DNA of 64,000 nucleotides, from NCBI RefSeq assembly GCF_900100705.1, contig NZ_FNCH01000006.1, forward strand, positions 1 to 64,000. Direction: 5' to 3'. Each line of letters opens with the position of its first letter. Positions within the stretch are counted from its first letter, which is position 1. Positions 45,579-55,238 of this stretch are shown here, one piece after another. A program made the translations under genes and the position numbers. The notes below the pieces were generated by a model. That model searched no databases. It saw only the letters and a program-made list of their open reading frames with translations, and was not told where the DNA came from. This DNA comes from Pedobacter terrae. GTDB taxonomy: Bacteria; Bacteroidota; Bacteroidia; Sphingobacteriales; Sphingobacteriaceae.

Positions 45579-46112
45579 ATGCTGCTCGAAAATGCACCAA
45601 ACGGTATTTCATATATACTACGAACCGCAACTGATTTAGTTTACAGTAAGCTAGGTTATCGAATAAGCAACCTGCAAATAGAAGATGAAAGTCAGGAATA
45701 TAGCGCCTGTACTTTTGAATTAAATAAACTAAAAATCAAACACCGCCTTTCTAAAATCACCCCAACCAAAGCGGGACAATTTGTAACCATTTGGAAACGG
45801 AATGAAGCAGGAATTACGGCTCCTTTTACTGATCAGGATGAATTTGACCTTTTGATTATATCTGTTAATGATGCTGATCGATCAGGACAGTTCATTTTCT
45901 GAAAGGCGATTTTGGCACAGCATAAAATTATCACTGCAAATGGTACAGCAGGTAAAAGAGGGATCAGGATTTATGCACCATGGGATGTAGTAACCAATAA
46001 GCAGGCAGCAAAAACCCAACAGTGGCAAGCCGCCTATTTTCTTGAGATAGACATTAATGGAAATACAGATCTTGCCAGAGCAGCGAAATTAATTTGCAAC
46101 GAAATTAAATAA
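45579..46112 (+). pseudogene. MepB-like protein gene interrupted by an in-frame TGA
   Basis: From ATG 45579 the frame encodes a MepB-like product (YSACTFELNKLKIKHRLSKI.., WKRNEAGITAPF) up to FIF, then TGA at 45900-45902. The same frame goes on without a break as KAILAQHKIITANGTAGKRG.. to 46112, which is the normal C-terminus of the family. Family members usually have Pro or a similar residue at the stop position. The 177-codon total length matches MepB, a small cytoplasmic family of unknown role first noted near a staphylococcal efflux operon. It is likely a nonsense pseudogene, less likely a recoding site or sequence error. Confidence 0.8.
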
Positions 46113-46148
46113 GGATATTAAACGCGATTAAACTTAGCAAGGTTCGGA

Positions 46149-46179
46149 TAGTTTGTTCTATCTTTCCAAACTACTTTTG
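46149..46179 (+). promoter_or_regulatory. promoter and inverted repeat before the Ada-like operon
   Basis: TAGTTTG (46149-46155) and CAAACTA (46167-46173) form a 7-bp perfect inverted repeat around 11 bp. It overlaps TACTTTTG (46172-46179), an exact TAnnTTTG -7 box. A TTTG lies 16 bp upstream of it, closer than the usual 19. The arrangement suggests an operator set on the promoter, possibly for the Ada-type regulator encoded next. Function is inferred. Confidence 0.5.
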
Positions 46180-46199
46180 AATATTAATTATTCAAGATC

Positions 46200-47048
46200 A
46201 TGAAAGTACAAGAAGAAATCAATTTCAACCGGATAGCTGAAGCCATCAGCTATATCAAAACAAATTTCAAAACACAGCCCGGTTTAGCAGAAATTGCAGA
46301 AAAAGTAAACTTAAGTCCCTTTCATTTCCAAAGATTATTTAGCGAATGGGCGGGTACTACCCCTAAACGTTTTTTACAATACATCAGCATTGGTTATGCC
46401 AAAGAAATGCTGAAAAAAAACCAAAGTTTATTCGATACCGCATTAGCAACCGGCTTATCCGGAACGAGCAGGCTGCACGATCTTTTTATAAATATTGAAG
46501 GGATGACACCCGGCGAATATAAAAATGGCGGCGAAAAGCTTTGTATTAATTACAATTTTGCAGAAAGTCCGTTTGGAAATATCATCGTAGCCAGCACCCC
46601 AAAAGGGATCTGCCATATCGCATTTTATGAAGATGAAAATATTGCTTTGGCAAATCTAAAATACCAGTTCCCAACGGCTAAATATCAACAGGTTTGGGAT
46701 GAGGAACAACAAAATGCTTTAACTATTTTTGGTCACGATTGGAGCAAATTACAGCAGATCAAACTACATTTAAAAGGTACCGGCTTCCAGTTAAAGGTTT
46801 GGGAAGCATTATTAAAAATCCCTATGGGCAAATTGGTAACTTATGGCAACATTGCCAAACAACTGCAAAATCCGAATGCGTCAAGAGCAGTAGGTACTGC
46901 CATTGGCGATAATCCAGTAGCTTTTCTCATTCCCTGCCATCGGGTAATACAATCAAGCGGGGCTTTGGGTGGTTACCACTGGGGAGTGAACCGAAAAACA
47001 GCCATGATTGGTTGGGAAGCAGTAAAAGCCGATAACATGGGTATATGA
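46200..47048 (+). CDS. AraC-HTH / methylated-DNA-protein cysteine methyltransferase fusion (Ada C-terminal half)
   Basis: The 282-residue protein joins an AraC-type HTH (about 10-105, AEIAEKVNLSPFHFQRLFSE) to an O6-alkylguanine-DNA methyltransferase domain. The active site PCHRV has its acceptor Cys near residue 246, and the helix-turn-helix of the methyltransferase reads GKLVTYGNIAKQL..ASRAVGTAIGDNP. It lacks the Ada N-terminal zinc module, which is encoded by the next gene. The two overlap by ATGA, so translation is coupled. It removes O6-methyl groups suicidally and probably regulates the operon. Confidence 0.92.
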   Translation: MKVQEEINFNRIAEAISYIKTNFKTQPGLAEIAEKVNLSPFHFQRLFSEWAGTTPKRFLQYISIGYAKEMLKKNQSLFDTALATGLSGTSRLHDLFINIEGMTPGEYKNGGEKLCINYNFAESPFGNIIVASTPKGICHIAFYEDENIALANLKYQFPTAKYQQVWDEEQQNALTIFGHDWSKLQQIKLHLKGTGFQLKVWEALLKIPMGKLVTYGNIAKQLQNPNASRAVGTAIGDNPVAFLIPCHRVIQSSGALGGYHWGVNRKTAMIGWEAVKADNMGI

Positions 47049-47293
47049 TTAAACATGTAGCTATTTCAACTAAAGAATTAAAAAAGCATTTTAAAAACAA
47101 AGATATTTGCTTAGGTGGAAATGCCAGATTAAAAATTTACGGACTACTCAAATGTAGATCGGGAAAGCGGATGAAGAAAGAAAACCGTGTGTTTTTCCGT
47201 TCTGAAGAAGAAGCAATCAACATGGGCTATCGTCCGTGTGGACATTGCTTAAAAACAACATACAAACAATGGATTTATTCAACACCACAATAG
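47045..47293 (+). CDS. stand-alone Ada metal-binding module
   Basis: The 82-residue protein matches the Ada zinc domain: IYGLLKCRSGKRMKKENRVF followed by AINMGYRPCGHC. Cys37, Cys65 and Cys68 align with three of the four Ada ligands; the fourth (Ada Cys42) is Lys41, and Cys22 lies upstream and could replace it. In Ada this module repairs methyl-phosphotriesters and triggers transcription. Here it is separate, overlapping the HTH-methyltransferase gene by 4 bp and alkB by 25 bp, so a trans-acting split Ada is plausible. Confidence 0.8.
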   Translation: MIKHVAISTKELKKHFKNKDICLGGNARLKIYGLLKCRSGKRMKKENRVFFRSEEEAINMGYRPCGHCLKTTYKQWIYSTPQ

Positions 47294-47877
47294 ATATTGA
47301 CAAAAATCTGCTCCCATACGACGGCACAGTGAATTATTATGGCAAATTATTCCAGCATGTAGAAGCCAACCATTATTTTGATGTGCTGATGAAAACGATT
47401 GAATGGAAAAACGACGAAGCCTTTATTATGGGCAAGCATATCATTACTAAAAGAAAGGTAGCCTGGTATGGGGATGAAGCTTATTCTTATACCTACTCTA
47501 ATAAATCAAAAATGGCTCTCCCCTGGACAAAGGAGTTACAGGAACTGAAAAAGATATCAGAGGAACAAGCAGGTACAACGTTTAATTCTTGTTTACTCAA
47601 TTTATATCACAATGGTGATGAAGGAATGGCTTACCATAGTGATGACGAGAAGGCATTGGCAAAAGATTCTGCCATTGCATCGCTAAGTTTTGGTGCAGAG
47701 AGAAAATTTCTATTTAAACATAAAAAAACTAAAGAAACGGTAACCCTGTTTTTAGAAAATGGAAGTTTACTGGTGATGAAAGATGAAACACAAACCAATT
47801 GGCTGCACCGGTTACCCACCACCAGAAAGGTAAGTATGCCCAGGATAAACCTCACTTTTAGAACAATGGTGGTTTAA
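47269..47877 (+). CDS. alkB: AlkB-family 2-oxoglutarate/Fe(II)-dependent DNA dealkylase
   Basis: The ATG at 47269 gives MDLFNTTIDIDKNLL, the usual start; the upstream frame inside the Ada-like gene is not needed. The 202-residue dioxygenase has the iron ligands H123-x-D125 (AYHSDDE) and H180 (NWLH), and the 2-oxoglutarate-binding R192-x5-R198. N-Y-Y-H-N-like NLYHNGDEGM precedes them. It oxidatively removes N1-methyladenine and N3-methylcytosine lesions. Its overlap with the split Ada genes makes a three-gene alkylation-repair operon. Confidence 0.92.
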   Translation: MDLFNTTIDIDKNLLPYDGTVNYYGKLFQHVEANHYFDVLMKTIEWKNDEAFIMGKHIITKRKVAWYGDEAYSYTYSNKSKMALPWTKELQELKKISEEQAGTTFNSCLLNLYHNGDEGMAYHSDDEKALAKDSAIASLSFGAERKFLFKHKKTKETVTLFLENGSLLVMKDETQTNWLHRLPTTRKVSMPRINLTFRTMVV

Positions 47878-48229
47878 TCGATATGAATAATTGAAGCAAT
47901 TACTAAAAAATAATGTATTGTATGAAATCAGTACAAGTGACATATGATTTTTACAGCGATATGGCGAAGTATAGTCATTGCGAGAAGACTTTTTCAGCAG
48001 GCAGGCAATCTTTATCTTAAGAATTGCCAGCATGAAAGATTGCTTCCCTGAATGGTCGGGAAAGCTGTCGTTTCTCCCCGCAATGACAAGTTTCATTATA
48101 GACTGATCAATGGCAACCATTGAAGAAAAAAGTCTTCTTGTTTCCGTAACAAAACTCTTTGAAAAGATACTGATAATACTTTGATAACGTTACCGACTGG
48201 TACAATATAGCCAGTAACTTACAAAAATC
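47878..48229. other. 352-bp gap holding a repeat-derived element
   Basis: There is no ORF of note. The main feature is the 117-bp GTCATTGCG-bounded element at 47973-48089, listed separately. The rest is AT-rich, and the GATACTTTGATAACGTTACCG-like end (around 48175-48195) is not assigned. Confidence 0.5.
47973..48089. repeat. GTCATTGCG inverted-terminal-repeat element
   Basis: GTCATTGCG at 47973-47981 and CGCAATGAC at 48080-48088 are perfect 9-bp inverted ends. Internal AGGCAATCTTT and AAAGATTGCTTCCC repeat the pattern. It is a short intergenic repeat common in many bacteria, non-coding and possibly a remnant of a mobile element. Confidence 0.65.
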
Positions 48230-49021
48230 TTAATGCTTAAACTCCTTAATATCCACAATACGGTCATCATCGGCATTTTTCTTTAAAAATGATGTTCCGT
48301 TCTTATTTGCTACCCAGGTATAATCTCTCTGAATATTACCAACAAGGGTTTCAGGTTGATTTGTTAGCGATACTGGTAAAGGGAGGTTAAAAGTTTCTCC
48401 GGTTTTTGTATTTACCTGATATAAGGCATTTGCCGTTAAAAATGCCAATGTGGTTTTATCACTAGAATACATAAAGAATTTTCCCTGGATACGTTCATCT
48501 TCCTTTTGACGCTTAATCGGGTAAACCCTAGAATTGATTGTGGTGATAAAAAAATCATTGTTCACCAACAAATTGCTTCTGGTTAACTCTTCTAATCCGT
48601 TAGTATATTGTTTATCTTCAGCACCTTTTGATGGCTTGTTTAAGCTCACCACTTCCGTTTTTCCACCATTTACATAAATGATATAAAAAGGATCCATTTT
48701 ATCCTTTCCATTATCGCTCTGAACCAATACCGCCGTTTTTTGTGTATTGATAAAAGAAGCTATTTTAAATTTCTTTGTTTCAGCATTTGGCGCATCATCT
48801 ATAATAATCGCTGTATCCTTAGATTTAATGATAAAACGATCGGCAGCTGCCATTTTTCCGGAATCAGTTTTTACGATGGTCAATATGTTTTTTGCTGATT
48901 TTGGAAACACATTGAAATCATCACCTGCAGCAAATGCGCGTGCCTTAAAAGTTTTTTCCGAATTGCCTCCGCAGCCAAATAAAACAACGGATAATAAGAG
49001 TGCATAAAGCGTAATTTTCAT
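48230..49021 (-). CDS. lipoprotein of unknown function
   Basis: The 263-residue protein has a lipoprotein signal MKITLYALLLSVVLFGCGGN. The mature part looks like a series of strands, with phrases FNVFPKSAKNILTIVKTDSG, VLVQSDNGKDKMDPFYIIYV and YTWVANKNGTSFL. These recall a beta-propeller-like or WD-type sensor, but no family is recognised. It stands alone on the minus strand. Confidence 0.75.
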   Translation of the reverse strand: MKITLYALLLSVVLFGCGGNSEKTFKARAFAAGDDFNVFPKSAKNILTIVKTDSGKMAAADRFIIKSKDTAIIIDDAPNAETKKFKIASFINTQKTAVLVQSDNGKDKMDPFYIIYVNGGKTEVVSLNKPSKGAEDKQYTNGLEELTRSNLLVNNDFFITTINSRVYPIKRQKEDERIQGKFFMYSSDKTTLAFLTANALYQVNTKTGETFNLPLPVSLTNQPETLVGNIQRDYTWVANKNGTSFLKKNADDDRIVDIKEFKH

Positions 49022-49482
49022 GTTATAGCTTATTTATATATTTTCGCTAATTTATAATCTTTATCGCTTTTCTTTTAACTTAGTCACCAGAAAATTACGG
49101 CGACTGTTTGAAAAGTGCAAGAGATCGCATTTCATACCGTTATTCGATTATCTCCTTATTATCAGGACCACAATTCTGGCATCACCTACCATCCGGATTA
49201 ACTACTGCCAACTAAATTCGCTTCTTTGATTAACAGATCACTAAAGGCAAACACACCGAATTTTCTCGCTAGAAATAAAAGTGCAATCTGATATGCAGGT
49301 TTCCTTACTGCACCACTATTTTTGTCACTTATATGAAAATTGATTCCAGAGCCAAGTTTAAGGTTTTATCTTTCCGGGTGAATACCATTTCCGGTTACAC
49401 CAAAACATTCCACTACTAGACCGGATGCAAATTCTGATTTCTCAGAATATATCGAAAATTTCAATCGTGATGCAATTTTTGT
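49022..49482. other. 461-bp non-coding gap
   Basis: There is no ORF, RNA gene, repeat or clear consensus promoter. The left part should hold the promoter of the lipoprotein gene at 48230-49021, and the right part the untranslated end of the large hybrid kinase. Confidence 0.4.
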
Positions 49483-52400
49483 CTACTGCACATCTGTTTC
49501 CAGTAGAGGGATAACCTCGTTAATTTCTGCTTTTAGCACTTTTACCAACGCTAATATAGCGTCAAATTCATGCGGGGGAATGGTCTGAAGTCTACTGCTT
49601 ATATCAGCCAGGTTTTCCAGACCCGCGGAGGTAGACATTCCATTAAGCCTGTGCGCTAAAGCAATGAGCATATCATAATCCTGCGGTTCAATATCTTTAT
49701 CCAACTGATCTGCTGCAGCATGAAGTTGTCTGATCATTATAGCAATGATTTTTGCCAGTTTTACACGATCGCCTTTAAAATAAAGGTTTAATTTATCGAT
49801 ATTAAAATGAGCTTTTTTGGCACCGACATCCCCCTTCTTGCCATCATCCGCCGGGCTCACCAGCCATTTATCCAGTATAACTGCGATATGCTCCTCAAGC
49901 ACTGGTTTGGTAATAAAATCATCCATGCCCGCGGCAACGCTCTTCTCTCTCTCTCCAATCAAATTTGCCGCAGTAAGTGCAATGATGGGAACCCTTGAGT
50001 CGGTTTCCTGTGATCTTATTTTTTCGGCACATTCATAACCATTCATTTCGGGCATCTGTATGTCCATAAAAATAAGGTCAAAAGGTTGACTGCTGTACAT
50101 CTTCGCGCCTAAAATGCCATTCTCTGCTTCCACTACTGTGCTTCCGGGACGCAATTCTTCCAGCAGCGAACGAACAAGGAACTTGTTTACAGCATTGTCT
50201 TCAATCACCAAAAATCTATATCTATGCCCGTCGTGCTTTGAAGCCTCGGTAGGCAACTGCGTGTCCAGATCGAATGTCTCCCTCGTTTTGACCCTCGTTA
50301 ATGCAAGATACAGGTCGTTCATTTTAATCGGTTTGAGTAGTCTGTTATCAATATGAAGGTCGTTACAGGCCTTGATAATTTTACCATCATCTGAAGAGCT
50401 ATGGAGCAGGATAATCGGAATCTCCGCTTCACCAGAAGAGAAGTTCTCTCTAATTTTGGCGGCAGTCTCCAGCCCATCCATATACTGCATATGGTAATCC
50501 AGTAGAATAACATCATACTTTTCTCCTGAAGAAAGCAACTGGAGTGCTTCAAAACCATTTTTGGCCTGGTCAGAAACAATGTTCTTCAGGGCAAGCATTT
50601 CGGTCAGGATTTTTCTATTATTATCATTATCGTCGACGGTTAGCACCCTGCTTATGTTTTCTATTCCCATCCACTCAATCAGGCTGCCTTGCTCGGCCTG
50701 CAGGTTGACATCGAAATAAAAGGTGCTGCCCTGGCCAGGCTCACTCTTAAGATTAAGACGGCTCTCCATCATATTCAAAAGCTTATTGGAGATCGTTAAA
50801 CCTAAGCCGGTCCCTCCATATTTTTTGGTTGTTGAGGAATCTTCCTGAGAAAATGCCTCAAATATTTTCTGCTGTTTCGCTTTAGCAATGCCTATGCCGG
50901 TATCACGTACCGAGAATCTCAACAGGTGAGTATTACCTTCATGCTGCAATGATTCTATCTTAAGTTCAATTTCTCCCGCAGTTGTAAATTTTGCAGCATT
51001 ACCTAGCAGGTTAATCAAAACCTGTTTCAATCGCATCGCGTCTGCCCAGATGAACCTGGGTAGATCAGGATGCAGGTTCAATAACATTTCCAGGTTTTTG
51101 GTATGGATCTGATAATTCGTAATATCACTGGCTTGCCAAGCCAGTTCATAAAGGTCGCAGCGGTCTACATCTAATTCAAACTTACCAGCCTCTATTTTTG
51201 AAAAATCGAGAATATCATTTATAATTCCTAATAGTGCGTTGGCTGACTGATGAACAATTTTAAGATACTGCTCCTGGTTACTGTTGAGCTGAGTTTTCAA
51301 TACCAGATCAGTAAAGCCGATCACGCCGTTAAGAGGAGTCCTGATCTCGTGACTCATATTGGCGAGGAATTCTGATTTGGCATAATTGGCAATATCGGCG
51401 CGCAACCTGGCTGCCGTAAGTTCCTGACGATGCTGAACAGCAGCGGAAATATCATGGGTGAAAATCATCATTCCGCCAATAGCTCCATCTGCTTTATACC
51501 AGGGAGTCATTTCCCAGGAGATATGCTGAGTTACTTTACTTTCCGGATTCGTATAAACGTCCTCATCTTTTTTTACAGTCCTGCCCCTCAAGACCTGCTG
51601 ATGCACATCTTTCCGTTCCTGTGACAGTCCCGGAAAAAGATCATAGTAAGAATAACCTTTAATATTACCCTCAATTCTGGTATAAGCTTTAATCCATGTT
51701 CTGCTTGCGTTCAGGAACCGCATATCGTTATCAACCATTGCCACCGATGCCGGTGCATTCTCGATAAAAGCGATCAACAAAGCCTTTTCAATAGCAAGTT
51801 CTTGTTGGATGGCCTCTTTCTGTGTAACATCTACCGATATACCCAGATAACCGATTATCTGGTCGTTACGATCCTTTATAGAGGTAATGGACAAGGACAC
51901 CCTTAACCTTTTTGAATCTTTTGTTATAAAGGTGAAAATTCTTTCTTTCTCGGGGCTATTTGCACATTGCGCATAAAATCCAAAGCCCACAACCTCGTTT
52001 TCTGATTGGGCACTGAAATCAGTACAGATCTCCGAAACCTCTTTTGGATCATGGAACATCAATGGGCTAGCAAGACCTACCATTTCCTCCGCCGAGTATC
52101 CAAGCATCCTTTCCGAGCCCTTATTAAAAACAGTGATGATGCCATCAAGATCTGTCGCAATAATGCTCACTCCGGTGGCTGCAGAAAGTACTTTATCGAG
52201 CAATTTTTTGGATTCTATAACTGCAAGCTGTGCCCGTTTCTGTTCATCAATATTCTGCATCGTGCCATATATCCTTACGGGCTGGCCGTTTACAATTTCC
52301 GCTTTACCTATAGCCCTCACCCATAACTCTTTGCCATTAAAATCAACGATCTGAAGTTCTTCATCCCATCCCCTGCCTGTACTCAGGCAATTATTCGCCA

Positions 52401-53811
52401 CTTCCTGAACTCTGTCCCTATTGGGGCCTGGAGGATAAAAAGCGATGGCATTTTCCACCGTTGGTACAAATTCTTCAGGTACGGCATGAATTTCACGGGC
52501 TATTTTTGACCAATGAAGTTGTTGTTCCTTCAAATTCAGCTCCCATCCACCTATTTTTGCCAAACCGCTGGTCTCTTCCAACAGATCTTTAATATGGATT
52601 AGATCTGCTTCCAGCTTTTTTTGATCTGTAATATCTACCGCATTGCCAACCACGTATGGCTCACCATAAAGATCTTTTTCGAGCATATTGGAATAAAGCC
52701 AGAGGCGTTCCTCACCTGTTTTCCGCTTAATATACATGTATCCGGATGAGTGCCCCACGCTCACAATGTCGGTTAGGTATTGGCGCAGACCAGGATGCCT
52801 TTCAGTAGGAACGATATCAAAAAGGCTTTTCTTTGACAATTCTGTTCTGCGGTAACCAAGGGATCTTGCTCCTGCCGGATTAAGCGAGATGAGATTTCCC
52901 TGGATATCATGCGTACACATTAGTCCCTGGGAACTTTCAAAAAATGCTTTCAGTTTTTGCTCACTGACCTTTAGAGCTTGATTCTTTTCTATTTCAGCCG
53001 TTACATCTCTGCCGATAGCGAATATATCCCCTTCTCTTTCCCCAACCGTGGCTGTCCATTCGATCATTCTAACTCCCCCACCCTTTATGTTTAAGGGGTG
53101 TGTGGGATCATCCTGTTGAATATGTTTTTTTAACTTTTCCCAGATCATTTCGGCTTGTTCAAGCTCAGCCTCAGGAACCAGATCCAGAAGCGTTTTCAAT
53201 TTCAGCTCCTGAGCTGACCATCCGAATTCGGTATCAAAACCGGAGTTAACTCGCTTAAAATTAAGGTCTTGATCTAGGATACAGATAAGGTCATCAGACT
53301 GCTCGAAAAGATGCTCAATACTTTTGTTTTCGGCCGTCTTAACCCGCTGCTCAATCAGATCATTAATTTCATCTGCCAGCAGTTTGAGTATCTTTTGCTG
53401 TTCAACAGTGGGTGTTTTAGGTTTAACATCCATCACCAATAGTGCCCCCAGAACAGTACCATTGTTATTTTTTAACGGAACACTCACAAAGGAATCTACG
53501 ATTTTTCTATCAACCAGCATTACGGCTTCTGGAAGACGTTCGTCAGAAGTGATATCGTTTACCATTAAAGTTTCATTATAATCCAGCAGGAAATCAAATA
53601 AACCAGAGATAGTCGCCTGCTCACTTTCGGAAAGTCCGCTAACAGCCTTGGTCCACGGGCTACTGCCATCAGAAAAGAAAATCAGCGAACCCGGGCTGTT
53701 ACAGGCGAGGGAAGCCATTTCTACTATTCTGTCAAAAATTTTTTCCCGGCTTTTTCCTATAATATCATCACTATAGGATCGTCTTAAATGTGCCGCCTGA
53801 TCTTCTTTCAT
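49483..53811 (-). CDS. large multi-PAS hybrid sensor histidine kinase with two receivers and Hpt
   Basis: The 1442-residue cytoplasmic phosphorelay protein has an N-terminal GAF domain (about 1-160) and five PAS domains (about 165-790). HisKA follows (FLANMSHEIRTPLNG, His near 821), then a HATPase (DTGIGIAKAKQQKIFEAFSQ, TKKYGGTGLGLTIS). Two receivers follow at about 1057-1170 and 1197-1315, with phospho-acceptors in LLDYHM and FMDIQMPEMNG, and a C-terminal Hpt (LAHRLNGMSTSAG, His near 1386). No membrane segment is seen, so it senses internal cues. It lies upstream of a polysaccharide locus and probably feeds the small receiver at 55238. TAAATTTG (53873-53880) may be a -7 element. Confidence 0.92.
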   Translation of the reverse strand: MKEDQAAHLRRSYSDDIIGKSREKIFDRIVEMASLACNSPGSLIFFSDGSSPWTKAVSGLSESEQATISGLFDFLLDYNETLMVNDITSDERLPEAVMLVDRKIVDSFVSVPLKNNNGTVLGALLVMDVKPKTPTVEQQKILKLLADEINDLIEQRVKTAENKSIEHLFEQSDDLICILDQDLNFKRVNSGFDTEFGWSAQELKLKTLLDLVPEAELEQAEMIWEKLKKHIQQDDPTHPLNIKGGGVRMIEWTATVGEREGDIFAIGRDVTAEIEKNQALKVSEQKLKAFFESSQGLMCTHDIQGNLISLNPAGARSLGYRRTELSKKSLFDIVPTERHPGLRQYLTDIVSVGHSSGYMYIKRKTGEERLWLYSNMLEKDLYGEPYVVGNAVDITDQKKLEADLIHIKDLLEETSGLAKIGGWELNLKEQQLHWSKIAREIHAVPEEFVPTVENAIAFYPPGPNRDRVQEVANNCLSTGRGWDEELQIVDFNGKELWVRAIGKAEIVNGQPVRIYGTMQNIDEQKRAQLAVIESKKLLDKVLSAATGVSIIATDLDGIITVFNKGSERMLGYSAEEMVGLASPLMFHDPKEVSEICTDFSAQSENEVVGFGFYAQCANSPEKERIFTFITKDSKRLRVSLSITSIKDRNDQIIGYLGISVDVTQKEAIQQELAIEKALLIAFIENAPASVAMVDNDMRFLNASRTWIKAYTRIEGNIKGYSYYDLFPGLSQERKDVHQQVLRGRTVKKDEDVYTNPESKVTQHISWEMTPWYKADGAIGGMMIFTHDISAAVQHRQELTAARLRADIANYAKSEFLANMSHEIRTPLNGVIGFTDLVLKTQLNSNQEQYLKIVHQSANALLGIINDILDFSKIEAGKFELDVDRCDLYELAWQASDITNYQIHTKNLEMLLNLHPDLPRFIWADAMRLKQVLINLLGNAAKFTTAGEIELKIESLQHEGNTHLLRFSVRDTGIGIAKAKQQKIFEAFSQEDSSTTKKYGGTGLGLTISNKLLNMMESRLNLKSEPGQGSTFYFDVNLQAEQGSLIEWMGIENISRVLTVDDNDNNRKILTEMLALKNIVSDQAKNGFEALQLLSSGEKYDVILLDYHMQYMDGLETAAKIRENFSSGEAEIPIILLHSSSDDGKIIKACNDLHIDNRLLKPIKMNDLYLALTRVKTRETFDLDTQLPTEASKHDGHRYRFLVIEDNAVNKFLVRSLLEELRPGSTVVEAENGILGAKMYSSQPFDLIFMDIQMPEMNGYECAEKIRSQETDSRVPIIALTAANLIGEREKSVAAGMDDFITKPVLEEHIAVILDKWLVSPADDGKKGDVGAKKAHFNIDKLNLYFKGDRVKLAKIIAIMIRQLHAAADQLDKDIEPQDYDMLIALAHRLNGMSTSAGLENLADISSRLQTIPPHEFDAILALVKVLKAEINEVIPLLETDVQ

Positions 53812-54035
53812 TTCCTGAATACTTACTTTCTAAACTCACCGGAGATGTTTTGCTACCAGCACTTTATACCAGCAAATTTATGGATGATAATGCTTTATGA
53901 GTGTATCAAACGGATGGTCAGAGTTTAAAGATCGAAAAAATAGTTGAATACAATATCGAAATTCCTCCTAGTTGTGAATTTTATTTTCCCTTACACGATC
54001 TGGCATTGGGGATACTCGCGAAGCCTTGATCGGAC

Positions 54036-55238
54036 CTATACGTTTTCCTTTTGGAAAAGCGCTGGTATGGTTTTTAGTATGAGCCTGATATCATTCCGGA
54101 AGCTCTGATTCTGGGCATATGTATTATCAAGTATCAGGCGTTCTTCCTCACTCATTTCTCCTTTTCCGCGCTTTTCAACCTGCCATAAACCTGTTATGCC
54201 GGCCGGGGCAGCAAACCTTAATACATATTTATCTGTAGTAAGCTTCTCTGCCTCATAAATGGGCAGCGGCCTGTTGCCGACAATGCTCATATCTCCTTTT
54301 ATCACATTCCAAAGTTGCGGCAATTCGTCAATACTGGTGTTGCGTATAAAGTTACCTACCCTGGTTACCCTTGGATCGTTTGCTATCTTAAAAAAAGCAG
54401 ACCCACTTTTCTGCGAACGGATATAGGCATCATCCTTTTCACACCACTGTGCCCCATCAGCATACACCGGGTACTGGCATTTCCCCAAAGGCCGGCATGT
54501 ATTGCACAAATCAGGCTCTGCCTTGCGGATCTCCGTTTTATCCTGGTTAGTATCATATTGATTCAGATACTTTAAGTCTTTGATCTTCTGATCGGCATCT
54601 ACGTACATTGAGCGGAATTTGTAGAAGCGGAATACCTTAAAGCCAGTGCCGCTTCGCAGGGAGTAATAAAATACCGGGCCTCTGGATTCCATCCTGATCA
54701 GTACGGCTATAAGTATAAACAATGGGATTAACAGAAGAAGTGCAATTCCGGCAAAAAACAGATCAAAGAGCCTCTTAGCCAACCCGATACGGTATGCAGG
54801 CCTTACAGCCACGGTTGCTCCCTTTTTAATTGAAGGCCAGTTCCTGACAAGAAAAACGAGCCGTTTTTCGAGGCGCTCTTTATCGATAGGTAACCTAAAA
54901 ACATCAGCAACTCCACCTGTCAATGCCAATATCCTAAGATTTAAATCGAAATACCTTACTACCAGAAAAAAGGGAACATCAGGCATTTGCCTCTCCTTTA
55001 ACGTCTGAAGCAGTGATAAACCTCCGTTAGACAGAATTTCACTATTGGAAATGATTGCTCCGATATTCAAAGCCTTCTCTGTCCACTGCTCTACCAACTT
55101 TAATCCATTATCAAAGCGGGCGATCTGCAGGCCGTTGAAGTCGCATCCATCAAAGTCAACTTGCTGAAAACCCGTTTCGAATCCTACAAGTGCAATAATA
55201 AGATTGTCCAATCGCTCTTTTTTACCTGCATTTTCCAT
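54036..55238 (-). CDS. undecaprenyl-phosphate sugar-phosphate transferase with receiver-like N-terminus
   Basis: The 400-residue enzyme starts exopolysaccharide assembly by moving a sugar-1-phosphate to undecaprenyl phosphate. The catalytic half has a membrane hairpin (about 156-181), [37 protein letters not shown] and [13 protein letters not shown] four-Cys insert (C245, C248, C254, C266) sits between these and may bind metal. Residues about 10-135 look like a degenerate receiver: N65 stands where the phospho-Asp should be and L116 where the Lys should be. The gene overlaps the true receiver gene by one base, so regulation by protein contact is plausible. Confidence 0.85.
   Translation of the reverse strand: MENAGKKERLDNLIIALVGFETGFQQVDFDGCDFNGLQIARFDNGLKLVEQWTEKALNIGAIISNSEILSNGGLSLLQTLKERQMPDVPFFLVVRYFDLNLRILALTGGVADVFRLPIDKERLEKRLVFLVRNWPSIKKGATVAVRPAYRIGLAKRLFDLFFAGIALLLLIPLFILIAVLIRMESRGPVFYYSLRSGTGFKVFRFYKFRSMYVDADQKIKDLKYLNQYDTNQDKTEIRKAEPDLCNTCRPLGKCQYPVYADGAQWCEKDDAYIRSQKSGSAFFKIANDPRVTRVGNFIRNTSIDELPQLWNVIKGDMSIVGNRPLPIYEAEKLTTDKYVLRFAAPAGITGLWQVEKRGKGEMSEEERLILDNTYAQNQSFRNDIRLILKTIPALFQKENV

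Noticed and set aside
49807..53581. Several 60-106 codon ORFs antisense to the large hybrid kinase
   Set aside because: Shadow frames of a well-supported 1442-residue kinase; no family features.
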